The position numbers and the translations under genes are program-made. A stretch of 64,000 bases of DNA from Vreelandella populi (GTDB taxonomy: Bacteria; Pseudomonadota; Gammaproteobacteria; Pseudomonadales; Halomonadaceae), in NCBI RefSeq assembly GCF_003989825.1, contig NZ_RZHE01000014.1:1-64000 (forward strand). The letters are read 5' to 3'. This document shows, piece after piece, positions 17,741 to 25,620 of this stretch. The notes under the pieces are model-generated. The model was not told the DNA's origin. It saw nothing but the letters and a program-made list of their open reading frames with translations, and ran no database searches. How positions within the stretch are numbered: position 1 is the first letter of the stretch; each line of letters opens with the position of its first letter.

Positions 17741-18282
17741 TGAGCGAGAACATGAAGAAGAATGAAAAATCGTTTGGCGGCCCGGAGTGGTTTTGGTCGC
17801 CGGTTGCCGCTGCGCTCACGACGCTATTGATCGGGGGGGTAGCGCTAGTTGCTGGCCAACCCTGGCTATTCCCTAGCTTGGGGCCGAGTATTTACTTGCA
17901 TATGCACAAGCCCAACCTAGAGTCAGCCAGGCTTTACAACACAGTGGTAGGGCACGCGACTGGCGTGGCCGCAGGTGCAGTCGGTGTTCTACTGACCGGG
18001 GCAAGCCAGGACCCATCGGTGCTGTCGAGTCAGACTATAGCTTTGTCGCGTGTCGGCGCGTCGGCCATCGCGATGGGCGTTTGCTTGTTCGTTCAGCAAC
18101 TACTCAAGGCTTCGCATCCACCTGCTGCGGCCACAGCCCTGCTGATCGCTTTAGGCGGTTTCAAGTTGGTACCTTCCGATATACTCGCCATTGCGGTAGG
18201 GGTCGGGCTGATCGCCTTGATTGGTGAACCGTTGCGGCGCGTGCGCGTGGGTATTTTGTTCGGTGGCAAGCGTAATCAATAG
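17740..18282 (+). CDS. HPP-family membrane protein
   Basis: A 180-aa protein with four to five membrane segments and the SHPPAAATALLIALGG motif that defines the HPP family; plant and cyanobacterial members have been linked to nitrite transport. The ATG at 17740 overlaps the molybdoenzyme stop (TGATG), so the two are coupled. The longer frame from 17683 would lie inside the upstream gene and is not favoured. The pairing supports a nitrogen-oxyanion role for both, as inference. Confidence 0.85.
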   Translation: MSENMKKNEKSFGGPEWFWSPVAAALTTLLIGGVALVAGQPWLFPSLGPSIYLHMHKPNLESARLYNTVVGHATGVAAGAVGVLLTGASQDPSVLSSQTIALSRVGASAIAMGVCLFVQQLLKASHPPAAATALLIALGGFKLVPSDILAIAVGVGLIALIGEPLRRVRVGILFGGKRNQ

Positions 18283-18349
18283 CTTGGGTCTAAGCGGGTT
18301 GCGGCGGGTTCCGTGACGCTAACAGTATGATGTAGTTATTTGCACGGCA

Positions 18350-18432
18350 ATGTTTTGGGGTGTCGCCGAGCCTATTTCCCTTTGCTACTGATCGCCCTTT
18401 ATCAGCATCTTGGTGGCGCTAATTTCTAGGAG
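18350..18432 (+). pseudogene. Deletion remnant of a BCCT transporter gene
   Basis: Bases 18350-18380 match 10273-10303 of the intact BCCT gene at 30 of 31 positions (encoding MFWGVAEPIS). Bases 18390-18426 match 10961-10997 at about 31 of 37 positions (encoding the SPFIGI.VA.IS segment). In the intact gene these are about 660 bases apart; here only nine bases separate them, so a large internal deletion is implied. Stops follow in frame. No other gene occupies 18283-18529. Confidence 0.8.
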
Positions 18433-18529
18433 CTTTTCTTGTAGGGCGTGGTAGGAGTTCGGGTCTCCCCATCTGCTCCATAGAATTATAATGGCGGCCC
18501 ATTAACTCCCGTATTTCGTACAGCCAGTA

Positions 18530-18832
18530 CTATTCCTTCTGGACAAGAATCGCATCCAGTAGTCCTGGAAACCGACTATTCACGTCATCTTGACGCAGCG
18601 AATTCATATGGGTCGTACCGACGGTGTGAGTGTTTACTAACCCGACATCTCGCAGTATCCGGAAATGATGCGACATGGTGGACTTCGGACGGCCACCATC
18701 TAACTCGCCGCAGCTTGCCTCACCTAATTCGGCAAGGCGCCGAACAATGTCCAGACGCACAGGATCACTCAAGGCGTAAAGTAGACGCTCAAGAACGAAC
18801 TCGCTAACGGGGGGATGTTTGAAAGGGCGCAT
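18530..18832 (-). CDS. ArsR-type winged-helix repressor
   Basis: About 100 aa, with the ArsR pattern LLYALSDPVRLDIVRRLAE followed by the recognition region KSTMSHHFRILRDVGLV. It has a single Cys (in EASCGEL) and no metal-binding ELCVCDL-type motif, so redox or small-molecule sensing is more likely than metal sensing. The GTG at 18847 extends the frame by five codons; the ATG at 18832 is chosen, though neither has a good Shine-Dalgarno. It is divergent from xenA and shares the intergenic palindrome, so it probably represses both. Confidence 0.88.
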   Translation of the reverse strand: MRPFKHPPVSEFVLERLLYALSDPVRLDIVRRLAELGEASCGELDGGRPKSTMSHHFRILRDVGLVNTHTVGTTHMNSLRQDDVNSRFPGLLDAILVQKE

Positions 18833-18866
18833 GGGTAAATCATACACGAATTTGCCCTTTGCCCAT

Positions 18867-18886
18867 AGTTCGAATATTATCGAACT
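18867..18886. promoter_or_regulatory. Palindromic operator between arsR-type gene and xenA
   Basis: AGTTCG (18867-18872) and CGAACT (18881-18886) form a perfect inverted repeat with an AT-only 8-base centre (AATATTAT), midway between the divergent starts. Size and position fit a dimeric winged-helix repressor site. Confidence 0.7.
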
Positions 18887-18915
18887 TAAGTAATAACCCC
18901 TTTGGAGAAATCTTA

Positions 18916-20007
18916 ATGTCTGCGCTGTTCCAACCCTTCACGCTGAAAGACGTCACCCTGCGTAACCGGATCGCGATTCCCCCCATGTGCATGTACTCAG
19001 CCGAAGATGGCCTGATCAATGAGTGGCACCGTGTGCACTACGCATCTTTGGCACGCGGTGGAGCGGGGCTGGTGGTGGTCGAGGCCACCGCCGTGTCGCC
19101 GGAAGGTCGTATCACCCCCGGATGCGCCGGTATCTGGGATGACGAGCTTGCCCAGGCCTTCGTGCCGGTGGTGCAGTCGATCAAGGCAGCGGGTTCCGTG
19201 CCGGGTATCCAGATCGCCCACGCAGGGCGCAAGGCCAGCGCGAACCGCCCTTGGGAAGGTGATGACCATATCGGGGAAGATGATTCGCGTGGCTGGCAGA
19301 CCATCGCCCCGTCAGCGATTGCCTTTGGCGCCCATCTTGATAAACAGCCAAAAGCCATGACCTTGGAAGACATTGCCCGAGTGCGCGAGGATTTCGTCTC
19401 AGCCGCGCGCCGTGCACGTGACGCGGGTTTCGAGTGGCTGGAGCTGCATTTTGCCCACGGCTATCTGGCCCAGTCGTTCCTTTCCGAGCACTCCAATCAT
19501 CGTGATGACGCCTACGGCGGTAGTTTCGACAACCGTAGCCGCTTCCTGCTGGAAACGCTGGCAGCGGTTCGCGAAGTATGGCCGGAGCACCTTCCCCTGA
19601 CTGCGCGTCTAGGGGTCATCGAATACGACGGCCGTGACGAACAAACCCTGAGCGAGGCGATCGAACTGACACGTCGCTTCAAAAGCAGTGGGCTGGATCT
19701 GCTCAGTGTGAGCATCGGGTTTACCATCCCTGAATCCAACATTCCCTGGGGCCCGGGCTTCATGGGTGAGGTCGCTCAGCGAGTAGGCCGCGAGGCGGGG
19801 ATTCCGGTGGCCTCGGCATGGGGTTTTGGCACGCCGAGTATCGCCGAAGAAGCGATTAAAAGTGGGCAACTGGATCTGGCGATGATCGGCCGGGCGCATT
19901 TAGGCAACCCGAACTGGTCCTACTTCGCCGCCCAAGAGCTAGGGGTAGAGCGTGCGTCTTGGACGTTGCCCGCGCCCTATGCACACTGGCTAGAACGCTA
20001 CAAGTAA
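18916..20007 (+). CDS. xenA: XenA-type Old Yellow Enzyme (xenobiotic/ene reductase)
   Basis: FMN-containing NAD(P)H-dependent reductase of alpha,beta-unsaturated carbonyls, maleimides and nitro compounds; 363 aa, cytosolic. The N-terminus MSALFQPFTLKDVTLRNRIA, the active-site PPMCMYS (Cys25), the GIQIAHAGRKAS segment and the C-terminal WTLPAPYAHWLERYK are nearly those of Pseudomonas XenA. The frame is open from a TTG at 18859, but the ATG at 18916 with GGAGA ten bases upstream gives the XenA N-terminus. It is the first gene of a four-gene plus-strand operon under the presumed ArsR operator. Confidence 0.95.
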   Translation: MSALFQPFTLKDVTLRNRIAIPPMCMYSAEDGLINEWHRVHYASLARGGAGLVVVEATAVSPEGRITPGCAGIWDDELAQAFVPVVQSIKAAGSVPGIQIAHAGRKASANRPWEGDDHIGEDDSRGWQTIAPSAIAFGAHLDKQPKAMTLEDIARVREDFVSAARRARDAGFEWLELHFAHGYLAQSFLSEHSNHRDDAYGGSFDNRSRFLLETLAAVREVWPEHLPLTARLGVIEYDGRDEQTLSEAIELTRRFKSSGLDLLSVSIGFTIPESNIPWGPGFMGEVAQRVGREAGIPVASAWGFGTPSIAEEAIKSGQLDLAMIGRAHLGNPNWSYFAAQELGVERASWTLPAPYAHWLERYK

Positions 20008-20052
20008 TCCCATCGAGGAGAGGCCGGCCCTTGATAGCCTAATCTCCCGATG

Positions 20053-20076
20053 CACCAGTGCCTGTAGGCGCTGGTG
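20053..20076 (+). other. Hairpin between xenA and the first MDR gene
   Basis: CACCAG (20053-20058) and CTGGTG (20071-20076) can pair with further internal pairing (GTGCC/GGCGC). No T-run follows, so it is more likely an mRNA processing or stability element than a terminator. Confidence 0.35.
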
Positions 20077-20138
20077 GCTACTTGGCTGAGCCCGCTCCGT
20101 GGCTCCGTCCCCCCGTATCTTTAGCTGAGGATAACGCT

Positions 20139-21128
20139 ATGCCACGCGTCATACGCTTTCACCGCACCGGTGGACCCGAGGTTCTGCAGATCGACGAGAT
20201 CGACGTGCCGGCTCCCGGCGCGAACGAAGTTCAAATTAGCGTCAAGGCGCTCGGCATCAACCGCGCCGAAGTGATGTACCGCACAGGCCAGTATGTTATC
20301 GAGCCGAAATTTCCTGCCATGCTGGGCTACGAGGCTGCGGGTACCGTGGCGGCAGTTGGTCCGGGCGTGGTCAGCTTCGCTGTTGGCGATGCGGTCAGCG
20401 TAGTGCCAGCCTTCTCCTTTGACGAATATGGCTTGTACGGGGAGCTAGTCAACGCACCCGCACATGCGGTGGTGAAACACCCGGAAGCCCTCTCTTTCGC
20501 CGAGGCAGCGGCGACGTGGATGAAGTTTGTCACGGCCTATGGCGCACTGATCGAACTAGGTGGGTTGCAGGCGGGAGAGGCAGTGCTGATCCGTGCTGCA
20601 TCTAGCAGCGTGGGGCTTGCTGCGATCCAGATCGCCAACATGGTTGGCGCCATTCCGGTGGCGCTGACCCGCACTAGCGAAAAGCGTGAGGCCCTGCTTC
20701 AGGCTGGGGCGGCGACAGTCATTGCGACCCAGGAGCAAGACATGGTGGCCGAGGTCATGGCGATTACCCATGGCGAGGGCGCCCGCATGGCCTTCGATCC
20801 GGTGGGCGGTCCCGAAGTGGCCCTGGTGCTTAAGGCGCTAGCAAAGCACGGTATCTTCTTCCAATACGGCGCTTTGGACAGCCGGGATATCCCCGTGTCG
20901 GTTATGGATCTGCTCGGCAAGCATCTGACGCTGCGCGGCTATCAACTTTTCGAGATTACCCAAGATCAGGAAAAGCTCGAACGGGCCAAAAGCTTCATCA
21001 ATGAAGGGCTTGCCTCCGGACAGCTGCGACCCGTGATCGACCGTACATTCGGCTTCGATGAGATGGCCGAGGCCCACCGCTACATGGAGTCGAATGCCCA
21101 GGTGGGCAAAATCGTTGTCGCGTTGTAA
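20139..21128 (+). CDS. Zinc-independent MDR-family quinone/alcohol oxidoreductase
   Basis: A 329-aa medium-chain dehydrogenase/reductase: GroES-like N-terminal domain (LGYEAAGTVAAVGPGV) followed by a Rossmann domain with AASSSVGLAAIQIA. Cys ligands for zinc are absent, pointing to the quinone-oxidoreductase branch and NADPH-dependent reduction of quinones or enones. The ATG at 20139 with TGAGGA upstream is preferred over the 27-codon longer frame. It follows xenA by 131 bases and belongs to the same detoxification cluster. Confidence 0.85.
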   Translation: MPRVIRFHRTGGPEVLQIDEIDVPAPGANEVQISVKALGINRAEVMYRTGQYVIEPKFPAMLGYEAAGTVAAVGPGVVSFAVGDAVSVVPAFSFDEYGLYGELVNAPAHAVVKHPEALSFAEAAATWMKFVTAYGALIELGGLQAGEAVLIRAASSSVGLAAIQIANMVGAIPVALTRTSEKREALLQAGAATVIATQEQDMVAEVMAITHGEGARMAFDPVGGPEVALVLKALAKHGIFFQYGALDSRDIPVSVMDLLGKHLTLRGYQLFEITQDQEKLERAKSFINEGLASGQLRPVIDRTFGFDEMAEAHRYMESNAQVGKIVVAL

Positions 21129-21228
21129 TCCAAGTTTGGGTTCTTCGCTGTATGGTCGATATGAACATCTACAATACATTCGTGTCGGTCGAACAGCGCC
21201 TCTCAATTAATCATAGACAGAAGGTTTG

Positions 21229-21522
21229 ATGACAGTTCCCCTAACACTGGTCGCTACGCTACTCGCCAAGACTGGCTCCGAAGCCGAACTTGAGCAAACG
21301 CTGCAGGATCTGCAAGGTCTAAGCCGAGTCGAAGCAGACTGTATCCAGTACGACTTCCATCGTGATGCCGAGCAAGCTCGCACCTTTCACATGATCGAGC
21401 AATGGCGAGACGAATCGGCGCTGACTGCGCACGAAGCGACTTCGCATTTTCAGGCAGCGCTGCCAATCATCGAACGCACTACTGAAAAATTCTCCGTTAC
21501 GAAAATGTACCGCGTCTCCTGA
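21229..21522 (+). CDS. ABM-domain putative quinol monooxygenase
   Basis: A 97-aa ferredoxin-like ABM protein (pattern LVATLLAKTGSEAELEQTL, then QYDFHRDAEQ and FHMIEQWRDESAL) of the YgiN type, cofactor-free enzymes acting on quinols. The ATG at 21229 has AGAAGG five bases upstream; a TTG directly before it also opens the frame. It lies between two MDR reductase genes and 10 bases before the next one, consistent with joint quinone metabolism. Confidence 0.85.
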   Translation: MTVPLTLVATLLAKTGSEAELEQTLQDLQGLSRVEADCIQYDFHRDAEQARTFHMIEQWRDESALTAHEATSHFQAALPIIERTTEKFSVTKMYRVS

Positions 21523-21532
21523 GGAGCTCCGA

Positions 21533-22552
21533 ATGAAATCTATCGCACATTTCAAATGTTTGCCTGTTGAACACCCTGATGCCCTGGTGGAGATCGATCT
21601 ACCCGATCCAGCGCCGGGGCCGCGCGACTTGCTCGTAGAGGTGAAGGCCGTATCGGTCAATCCTGTGGATACCAAGGTGCGTCAGGGCTATGTGCCCCAC
21701 GAGGACGAAAGCCAGCCGCGTATTCTCGGTTGGGACGCGGCAGGGGTGGTTAAGTCGGTGGGTTCCGACGTGACGCTATTCAAGCCCGGCGACAAGGTCT
21801 GGTACGCCGGGTCGCTGATCTGCCCGGGCAGTAACAGTGAACTACAGTTAGTCGACGAGCGTATTGTCGGTTCAATGCCCGAGTCGCTGGAATTTGGCCA
21901 GGCTGCGGCACTACCGCTGACTTCCTTGACGGCTTGGGAACTGCTTTTTGATCGCTTGGGTGTTGCGCGTGACACCGCTGATCGAGGCAAAACGCTGCTG
22001 ATCATCGGCGCTGCTGGCGGGGTGGGTTCAATCCTGACTCAGCTGGCGCGCCAATTTACCGGGCTGACCATCATTGGTACGGCTTCGCGCCCTGAAACCC
22101 AGGCCTGGGTCACCGAGCTTGGCGCGCACCATGTCATTGACCACACCAAGCCACTCAGCGAAGAGCTCAAGCGCATCGGTATCCCCGAGGTCAACTACGT
22201 CGCAAGCCTGACGCAGACCGACCGGCACTACGAGCAAATCATCGAGTCGCTGAAGCCCCAGGGTAGGCTGGGCCTGATCGATGACCCAGCCACGCTGGAC
22301 GTCGTACCGCTGAAGCGCAAGAGCCTGTCGCTGCACTGGGAGCTAATGTACACCCGCTCGCTGTACGAGACCGAAGACATGCAGGAGCAGCACAACATCC
22401 TCAATGAAGTGGCGCGGCAGATAGATGCGGGTGTCTTGCGCACGACAGTAGGCGACAACTACGGGCGCATCAGCGCCGAAAATCTTCGTCGTGCCCATGC
22501 ACTGCTGGAAAGCGGCAAGGCGAAAGGCAAAATCGTGCTGGAAGGCTTCTGA
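21533..22552 (+). CDS. Zinc-binding alcohol dehydrogenase family protein (TIGR02817-like MDR)
   Basis: A 339-aa MDR enzyme starting MKSIAHFKCLPVEHPDALVE, with VNPVDTKVRQGY, LGWDAAGVVKSVGSDV and the nucleotide-binding IIGAAGGVGSILTQLARQF. Family members reduce quinones or enals with NADPH. Despite the family name, no zinc site is evident. The Shine-Dalgarno GAGGAG is close to the ATG. It is the last gene of the operon; a strong terminator follows. Confidence 0.88.
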   Translation: MKSIAHFKCLPVEHPDALVEIDLPDPAPGPRDLLVEVKAVSVNPVDTKVRQGYVPHEDESQPRILGWDAAGVVKSVGSDVTLFKPGDKVWYAGSLICPGSNSELQLVDERIVGSMPESLEFGQAAALPLTSLTAWELLFDRLGVARDTADRGKTLLIIGAAGGVGSILTQLARQFTGLTIIGTASRPETQAWVTELGAHHVIDHTKPLSEELKRIGIPEVNYVASLTQTDRHYEQIIESLKPQGRLGLIDDPATLDVVPLKRKSLSLHWELMYTRSLYETEDMQEQHNILNEVARQIDAGVLRTTVGDNYGRISAENLRRAHALLESGKAKGKIVLEGF

Positions 22553-22586
22553 CTGGAAAAATTGTTATTGGCCTAGGAGCACTGGC

Positions 22587-22620
22587 AAAAAAGCCCGCTG
22601 AATTATCAGCGGGCTTTTTA
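22587..22620 (+). terminator. Terminator of the xenA operon
   Basis: AGCCCGCTGA / TCAGCGGGCT stem with an ATTA-type loop between A and T runs, about 35 bases after the last stop. Stem identical to that after tRNA-Ser. Confidence 0.9.
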
Positions 22621-22694
22621 TTGCAAGATGGGGAAGCCCAAGCTCTCTCAAGTTCCCCTATCCGCCTTATAAAATTGATTCGGCTACCGATGGG

Positions 22695-22778
22695 TTAGAA
22701 CGGTAGAACGCCGCTGAAACCAATACCCAATACGGCGATGATTACGACAACAACGACAATAACGGTAGTAGAAGGCAT
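22695..22778 (-). CDS. 27-aa single-pass membrane micropeptide
   Basis: Encodes MPSTTVIVVVVVIIAVLGI followed by GFSGVLPF: a short polar N-terminus, one hydrophobic helix and an aromatic end. AGGGA lies eight bases upstream of the ATG on the minus strand, an ideal ribosome binding site. It stands alone between the xenA operon terminator and the metallothionein gene. No family recognised; a membrane-resident regulator or stress peptide is possible. Confidence 0.7.
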   Translation of the reverse strand: MPSTTVIVVVVVIIAVLGIGFSGVLPF

Positions 22779-22908
22779 TTTACTTTCCCTGTAAGTGGTT
22801 TAGGTCATTTCAGATTAGCGCATAGACCCCGTTTGCGCACGGCAGCGAGAGATTTATAGTTCGAACGGGGCAGCGGAATGCAAGGGAGAACACGCCCATG
22901 ATAGTACT

Positions 22909-22940
22909 AAAAAAGCGCCCAGCAGAAGCTGCCGAGCGCT
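22909..22940 (-). terminator. Terminator of the metallothionein gene
   Basis: On the minus strand, AGCGCTCGGCAGC and GCTGGGCGCT form an imperfect stem with loop TTCT, followed by TTTTTT. It lies about 25 bases after the stop. Confidence 0.75.
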
Positions 22941-22965
22941 GTATCTTATCGTCTAGCGTAAGCGG

Positions 22966-23121
22966 TTACTTACCGCAACTGCAGCCATGGCCGCAGCCTG
23001 TTGAGCCGTCTGTATGGCCAATGGCGCAGGATTCTGAGCAGAATTTCTGGCCGTTTTTCTCAATGGCTTGGCTATCAACGGAACAATCGCACTTAGGGCA
23101 TGCACACTGTTGCTGAGACAT
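22966..23121 (-). CDS. Bacterial metallothionein (SmtA/BmtA-like)
   Basis: A 51-aa protein with nine Cys (CACPKCDC near residues 6-13, CSESC at 28-32, CGHGCSC at 43-49) and His36/His45, the SmtA-type zinc/cadmium cluster arrangement. Start chosen at ATG 23121 because GAGGAGGT stands just upstream; the longer frame from 23151 adds an unrelated leader. Likely buffers Zn(II), Cd(II) or Cu(I) in the cytosol. Confidence 0.92.
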   Translation of the reverse strand: MSQQQCACPKCDCSVDSQAIEKNGQKFCSESCAIGHTDGSTGCGHGCSCGK

Positions 23122-23189
23122 ATTGACCTCCTCTGTTAGTACCCCAAGCATAGACCCGACCCCCAGTGTTATGTAATTGCGTTTATGGT

Positions 23190-24095
23190 TTATAGCTCAA
23201 GCCCCGTATAGCGTTCCGCCATGAAGTCCAGCAGCGCGCGAACGGAAGGGAGCAGTTCCCGCCGTGCCAGGTAAACGGCGTGAATCACCTCCTGGCGGAG
23301 CTCCCATTCGGGTAGTACCAGCATCAGCTGGCCGGACTCAATGGAGCCGGGAAGCACCAGCTTGGGCAGTTGCACAATACCCACACCCGCCAGGGCGGCA
23401 TGGTAAAGGGCGGTCATGTCGGTGGTGATCAAGCGCGGCGTATGTTCGATCACCTCGATTTGCTCATTGCGCTGCAACCGCCAGGTGTGCTGCTCGATGG
23501 GTCTGGCGCGGGTGATGCTCGGAAAGCGGGTAAGGTCGCTTGGCTCTTGCGGAATGCCGTACTGGCTGAGCAGTTTGGGGCTGGCCACTAGGCACTGGCT
23601 GCTGTTTGACAATACCTTATGGAATAAATCGCTGTCTTCAAACGGCATGGGGCGAGCACGAATGGCAATATCGATCCCTTCGGTCAGCGGGTCCACATGA
23701 CGGTTGGCGGCTTCCAGGTGAATGTGTACCTGAGGGTGAAGCACCATGAACTCCGCCAGCATGGCACTGATATGAAAGTTGAGTAATCCGGTGGGGCAGC
23801 TAAGCCGAATGGTGCCGCAGGGGCCAGTCTGGCTCTCTTCAATCACCTGCTGCGCGGCCTCGGCCTCCTTGAGCATGGCTTTGCAGTGCAGGTAATAGCG
23901 CTGGCCGATATCGGTCATGCGCAAGTGCCGCGTCGAGCGGTGCAGCAACAAAACCCCTAGCTGTTTTTCGAGTTCCCCAACGTGCCGGCTAAGGTTTGAT
24001 TTGGCAATGCCTAGGGCACGGCCCGCCGGTGCAAAGCCTTCGTGGTCCACCACTTGTACAAAGTAATAAAGGTCATTGAGATTGGGGATTGTCAT
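23190..24095 (-). CDS. LysR-family transcriptional regulator
   Basis: A 301-aa regulator with an N-terminal winged helix (LNDLYYFVQVVDHEGFAPAG, RALGIAKSNLSRHVGELE) and a LysR substrate-binding domain. The ATG at 24095 is favoured over a TTG at 24107. It is divergently transcribed from the ycaC-ABM-pirin cluster with about 145 bases between, the usual layout for a LysR protein controlling its neighbour. Effector unknown; electrophile or redox stress is plausible from the target genes. Confidence 0.92.
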   Translation of the reverse strand: MTIPNLNDLYYFVQVVDHEGFAPAGRALGIAKSNLSRHVGELEKQLGVLLLHRSTRHLRMTDIGQRYYLHCKAMLKEAEAAQQVIEESQTGPCGTIRLSCPTGLLNFHISAMLAEFMVLHPQVHIHLEAANRHVDPLTEGIDIAIRARPMPFEDSDLFHKVLSNSSQCLVASPKLLSQYGIPQEPSDLTRFPSITRARPIEQHTWRLQRNEQIEVIEHTPRLITTDMTALYHAALAGVGIVQLPKLVLPGSIESGQLMLVLPEWELRQEVIHAVYLARRELLPSVRALLDFMAERYTGLEL

Positions 24096-24241
24096 TATCG
24101 TTCTCAAAATGAAACGGTGTGTCGTGATTTTCCCATCTAATCATCCGGCTGGCGACCGCTTACACTCAGTTTCGTAAGTCGCAAGGCCAACCGGAGCTGC
24201 CAGTGTTGATGGCTCCATTAACTAAGTATTAGGAGTGGATC

Positions 24242-24868
24242 ATGTCAAAACCTTACGTTCGTCTCGATAAAGATAACGCCGTCGTACTGTTAGTTGATCA
24301 TCAAGCAGGCCTGCTTTCACTGGTTCGTGATATTGAACCTGACCGCTTTAAAAATAACGTGCTGGCCCTGGCCGATATGGCTAAATACTTCAACTTGCCG
24401 ACTATCCTGACCACCAGTTTTGAAAATGGCCCTAACGGCCCGTTGATGCCTGAGTTAAAAGAACTCTTCCCAGATGCACCTTATATCGCTCGCCCTGGCC
24501 AAATTAACGCCTGGGATAATGAAGATTTCGTTAAAGCCGTCAAAGCAACCGGTAAGAAGCAGCTGATTATCGCCGGTGTCGTGACGGAAGTGTGTGTTGC
24601 CTTTCCCGCACTTTCTGCCCTGGAAGAAGAGTTTGACGTGTTTGTGATTACCGATGCATCCGGCACCTTCAATGCCATGACGCGTGATGCCGCCTGGGAT
24701 CGTATGTCCAACGCCGGTGCGCAAATGATGAACTGGTTTGGCGCTGCGTGTGAACTGCACCGCGACTGGCGCAACGATGTTGAAGGTCTAGGTACTTTGT
24801 TCTCGAACCACATTCCTGATTACCGCAACCTGATGAATAGCTACAGCACGCTGACAAACAAGCAGTAA
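24242..24868 (+). CDS. ycaC: YcaC-type isochorismatase-like cysteine hydrolase
   Basis: A 208-aa protein nearly collinear with E. coli YcaC (same length; VDHQAGLLSLVRDIEPD and VVTEVCVAFPALSA are shared). Predicted catalytic residues are Asp19 and Cys118 with a Lys near residue 84. YcaC forms octamers; its natural substrate is unknown. The Shine-Dalgarno is TAGGAG. It is first in a cluster with an ABM protein and a pirin, opposite a LysR gene. Confidence 0.95.
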   Translation: MSKPYVRLDKDNAVVLLVDHQAGLLSLVRDIEPDRFKNNVLALADMAKYFNLPTILTTSFENGPNGPLMPELKELFPDAPYIARPGQINAWDNEDFVKAVKATGKKQLIIAGVVTEVCVAFPALSALEEEFDVFVITDASGTFNAMTRDAAWDRMSNAGAQMMNWFGAACELHRDWRNDVEGLGTLFSNHIPDYRNLMNSYSTLTNKQ

Positions 24869-24963
24869 TGGCCGGCCACCGGAAGCAGTATCCGTTTCCG
24901 GTGGCCTGTTTCTCGATTGGGGCAGCACGGTGCCTTTATCCTCACCGATAACGGAAGCTTCAA

Positions 24964-25569
24964 ATGTCACAAGAGACTGTTTCAATGACTGATTCGAGTG
25001 CCGACTCGAACTCGGCCCAAGCCGCGAACAACGTTACGCTAAAAATCTGTCATCGCGTCAAACCCAGTGCGCGAAGCGAATATGAGGCGTGGCTACGCAA
25101 GATCATCCAGGCGGCGAGCCAGTACCCCGGCCACCAGGGGGTGCATATTTTAAGGCCGACCGATGGCCATCACGATTTCGAAATTGCCTTGCGGTTTGCC
25201 TCTTCTGAAGAAGCAGCGCGCTGGCTGGAATCCGAAGAGCGCCAGGCCCTGGTTCGCGATATTTTGCCAGCGTTTCGCCAGGAAGAAGAGATCGAGATCA
25301 ACAGTGGCATCGATTATTGGTTTAACACATCGGGGGCAGCGCCTACCAAGCAGCCGGTTCGCTGGAAGCAGTGGGTCGTGACGACCGGGGTGATCTGGCC
25401 GTTGACCATGATCGTGCCGTTTCTATGGGCACCTGTTTTGGAAACGTTTCCGTTATTGAGTACCTGGGGCGTTCGTCACGGCTTTATTGCCGCCACTATC
25501 GTGGGGCTGGTGGTGTATGTAGTGATGCCTCGTGTTGTGCGTTTAGTGGCGCCGTGGATGTTTCGCTGA
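24964..25569 (+). CDS. ABM-domain protein with C-terminal membrane segments
   Basis: A 201-aa protein with a leader of about 25 polar residues, then an antibiotic-biosynthesis-monooxygenase-like domain (about 25-115: LKICHRVKPSARSEYEAWL, GHHDFEIALRF). Two hydrophobic segments follow near 138-158 and 172-190, with a conserved Trp/Pro pattern (TGVIWPLTMIVPFLW). This fusion is a known bacterial arrangement, but its reaction is uncharacterised; it would place the ABM domain at the inner membrane. ATGs at 24964 and eight codons later are both possible. Confidence 0.8.
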   Translation: MSQETVSMTDSSADSNSAQAANNVTLKICHRVKPSARSEYEAWLRKIIQAASQYPGHQGVHILRPTDGHHDFEIALRFASSEEAARWLESEERQALVRDILPAFRQEEEIEINSGIDYWFNTSGAAPTKQPVRWKQWVVTTGVIWPLTMIVPFLWAPVLETFPLLSTWGVRHGFIAATIVGLVVYVVMPRVVRLVAPWMFR

Positions 25570-25620
25570 GTAAGCCCGATTAATAAGTAATAAAAAAGCG
25601 ACTGTTGAGGAGTGCTAGAT

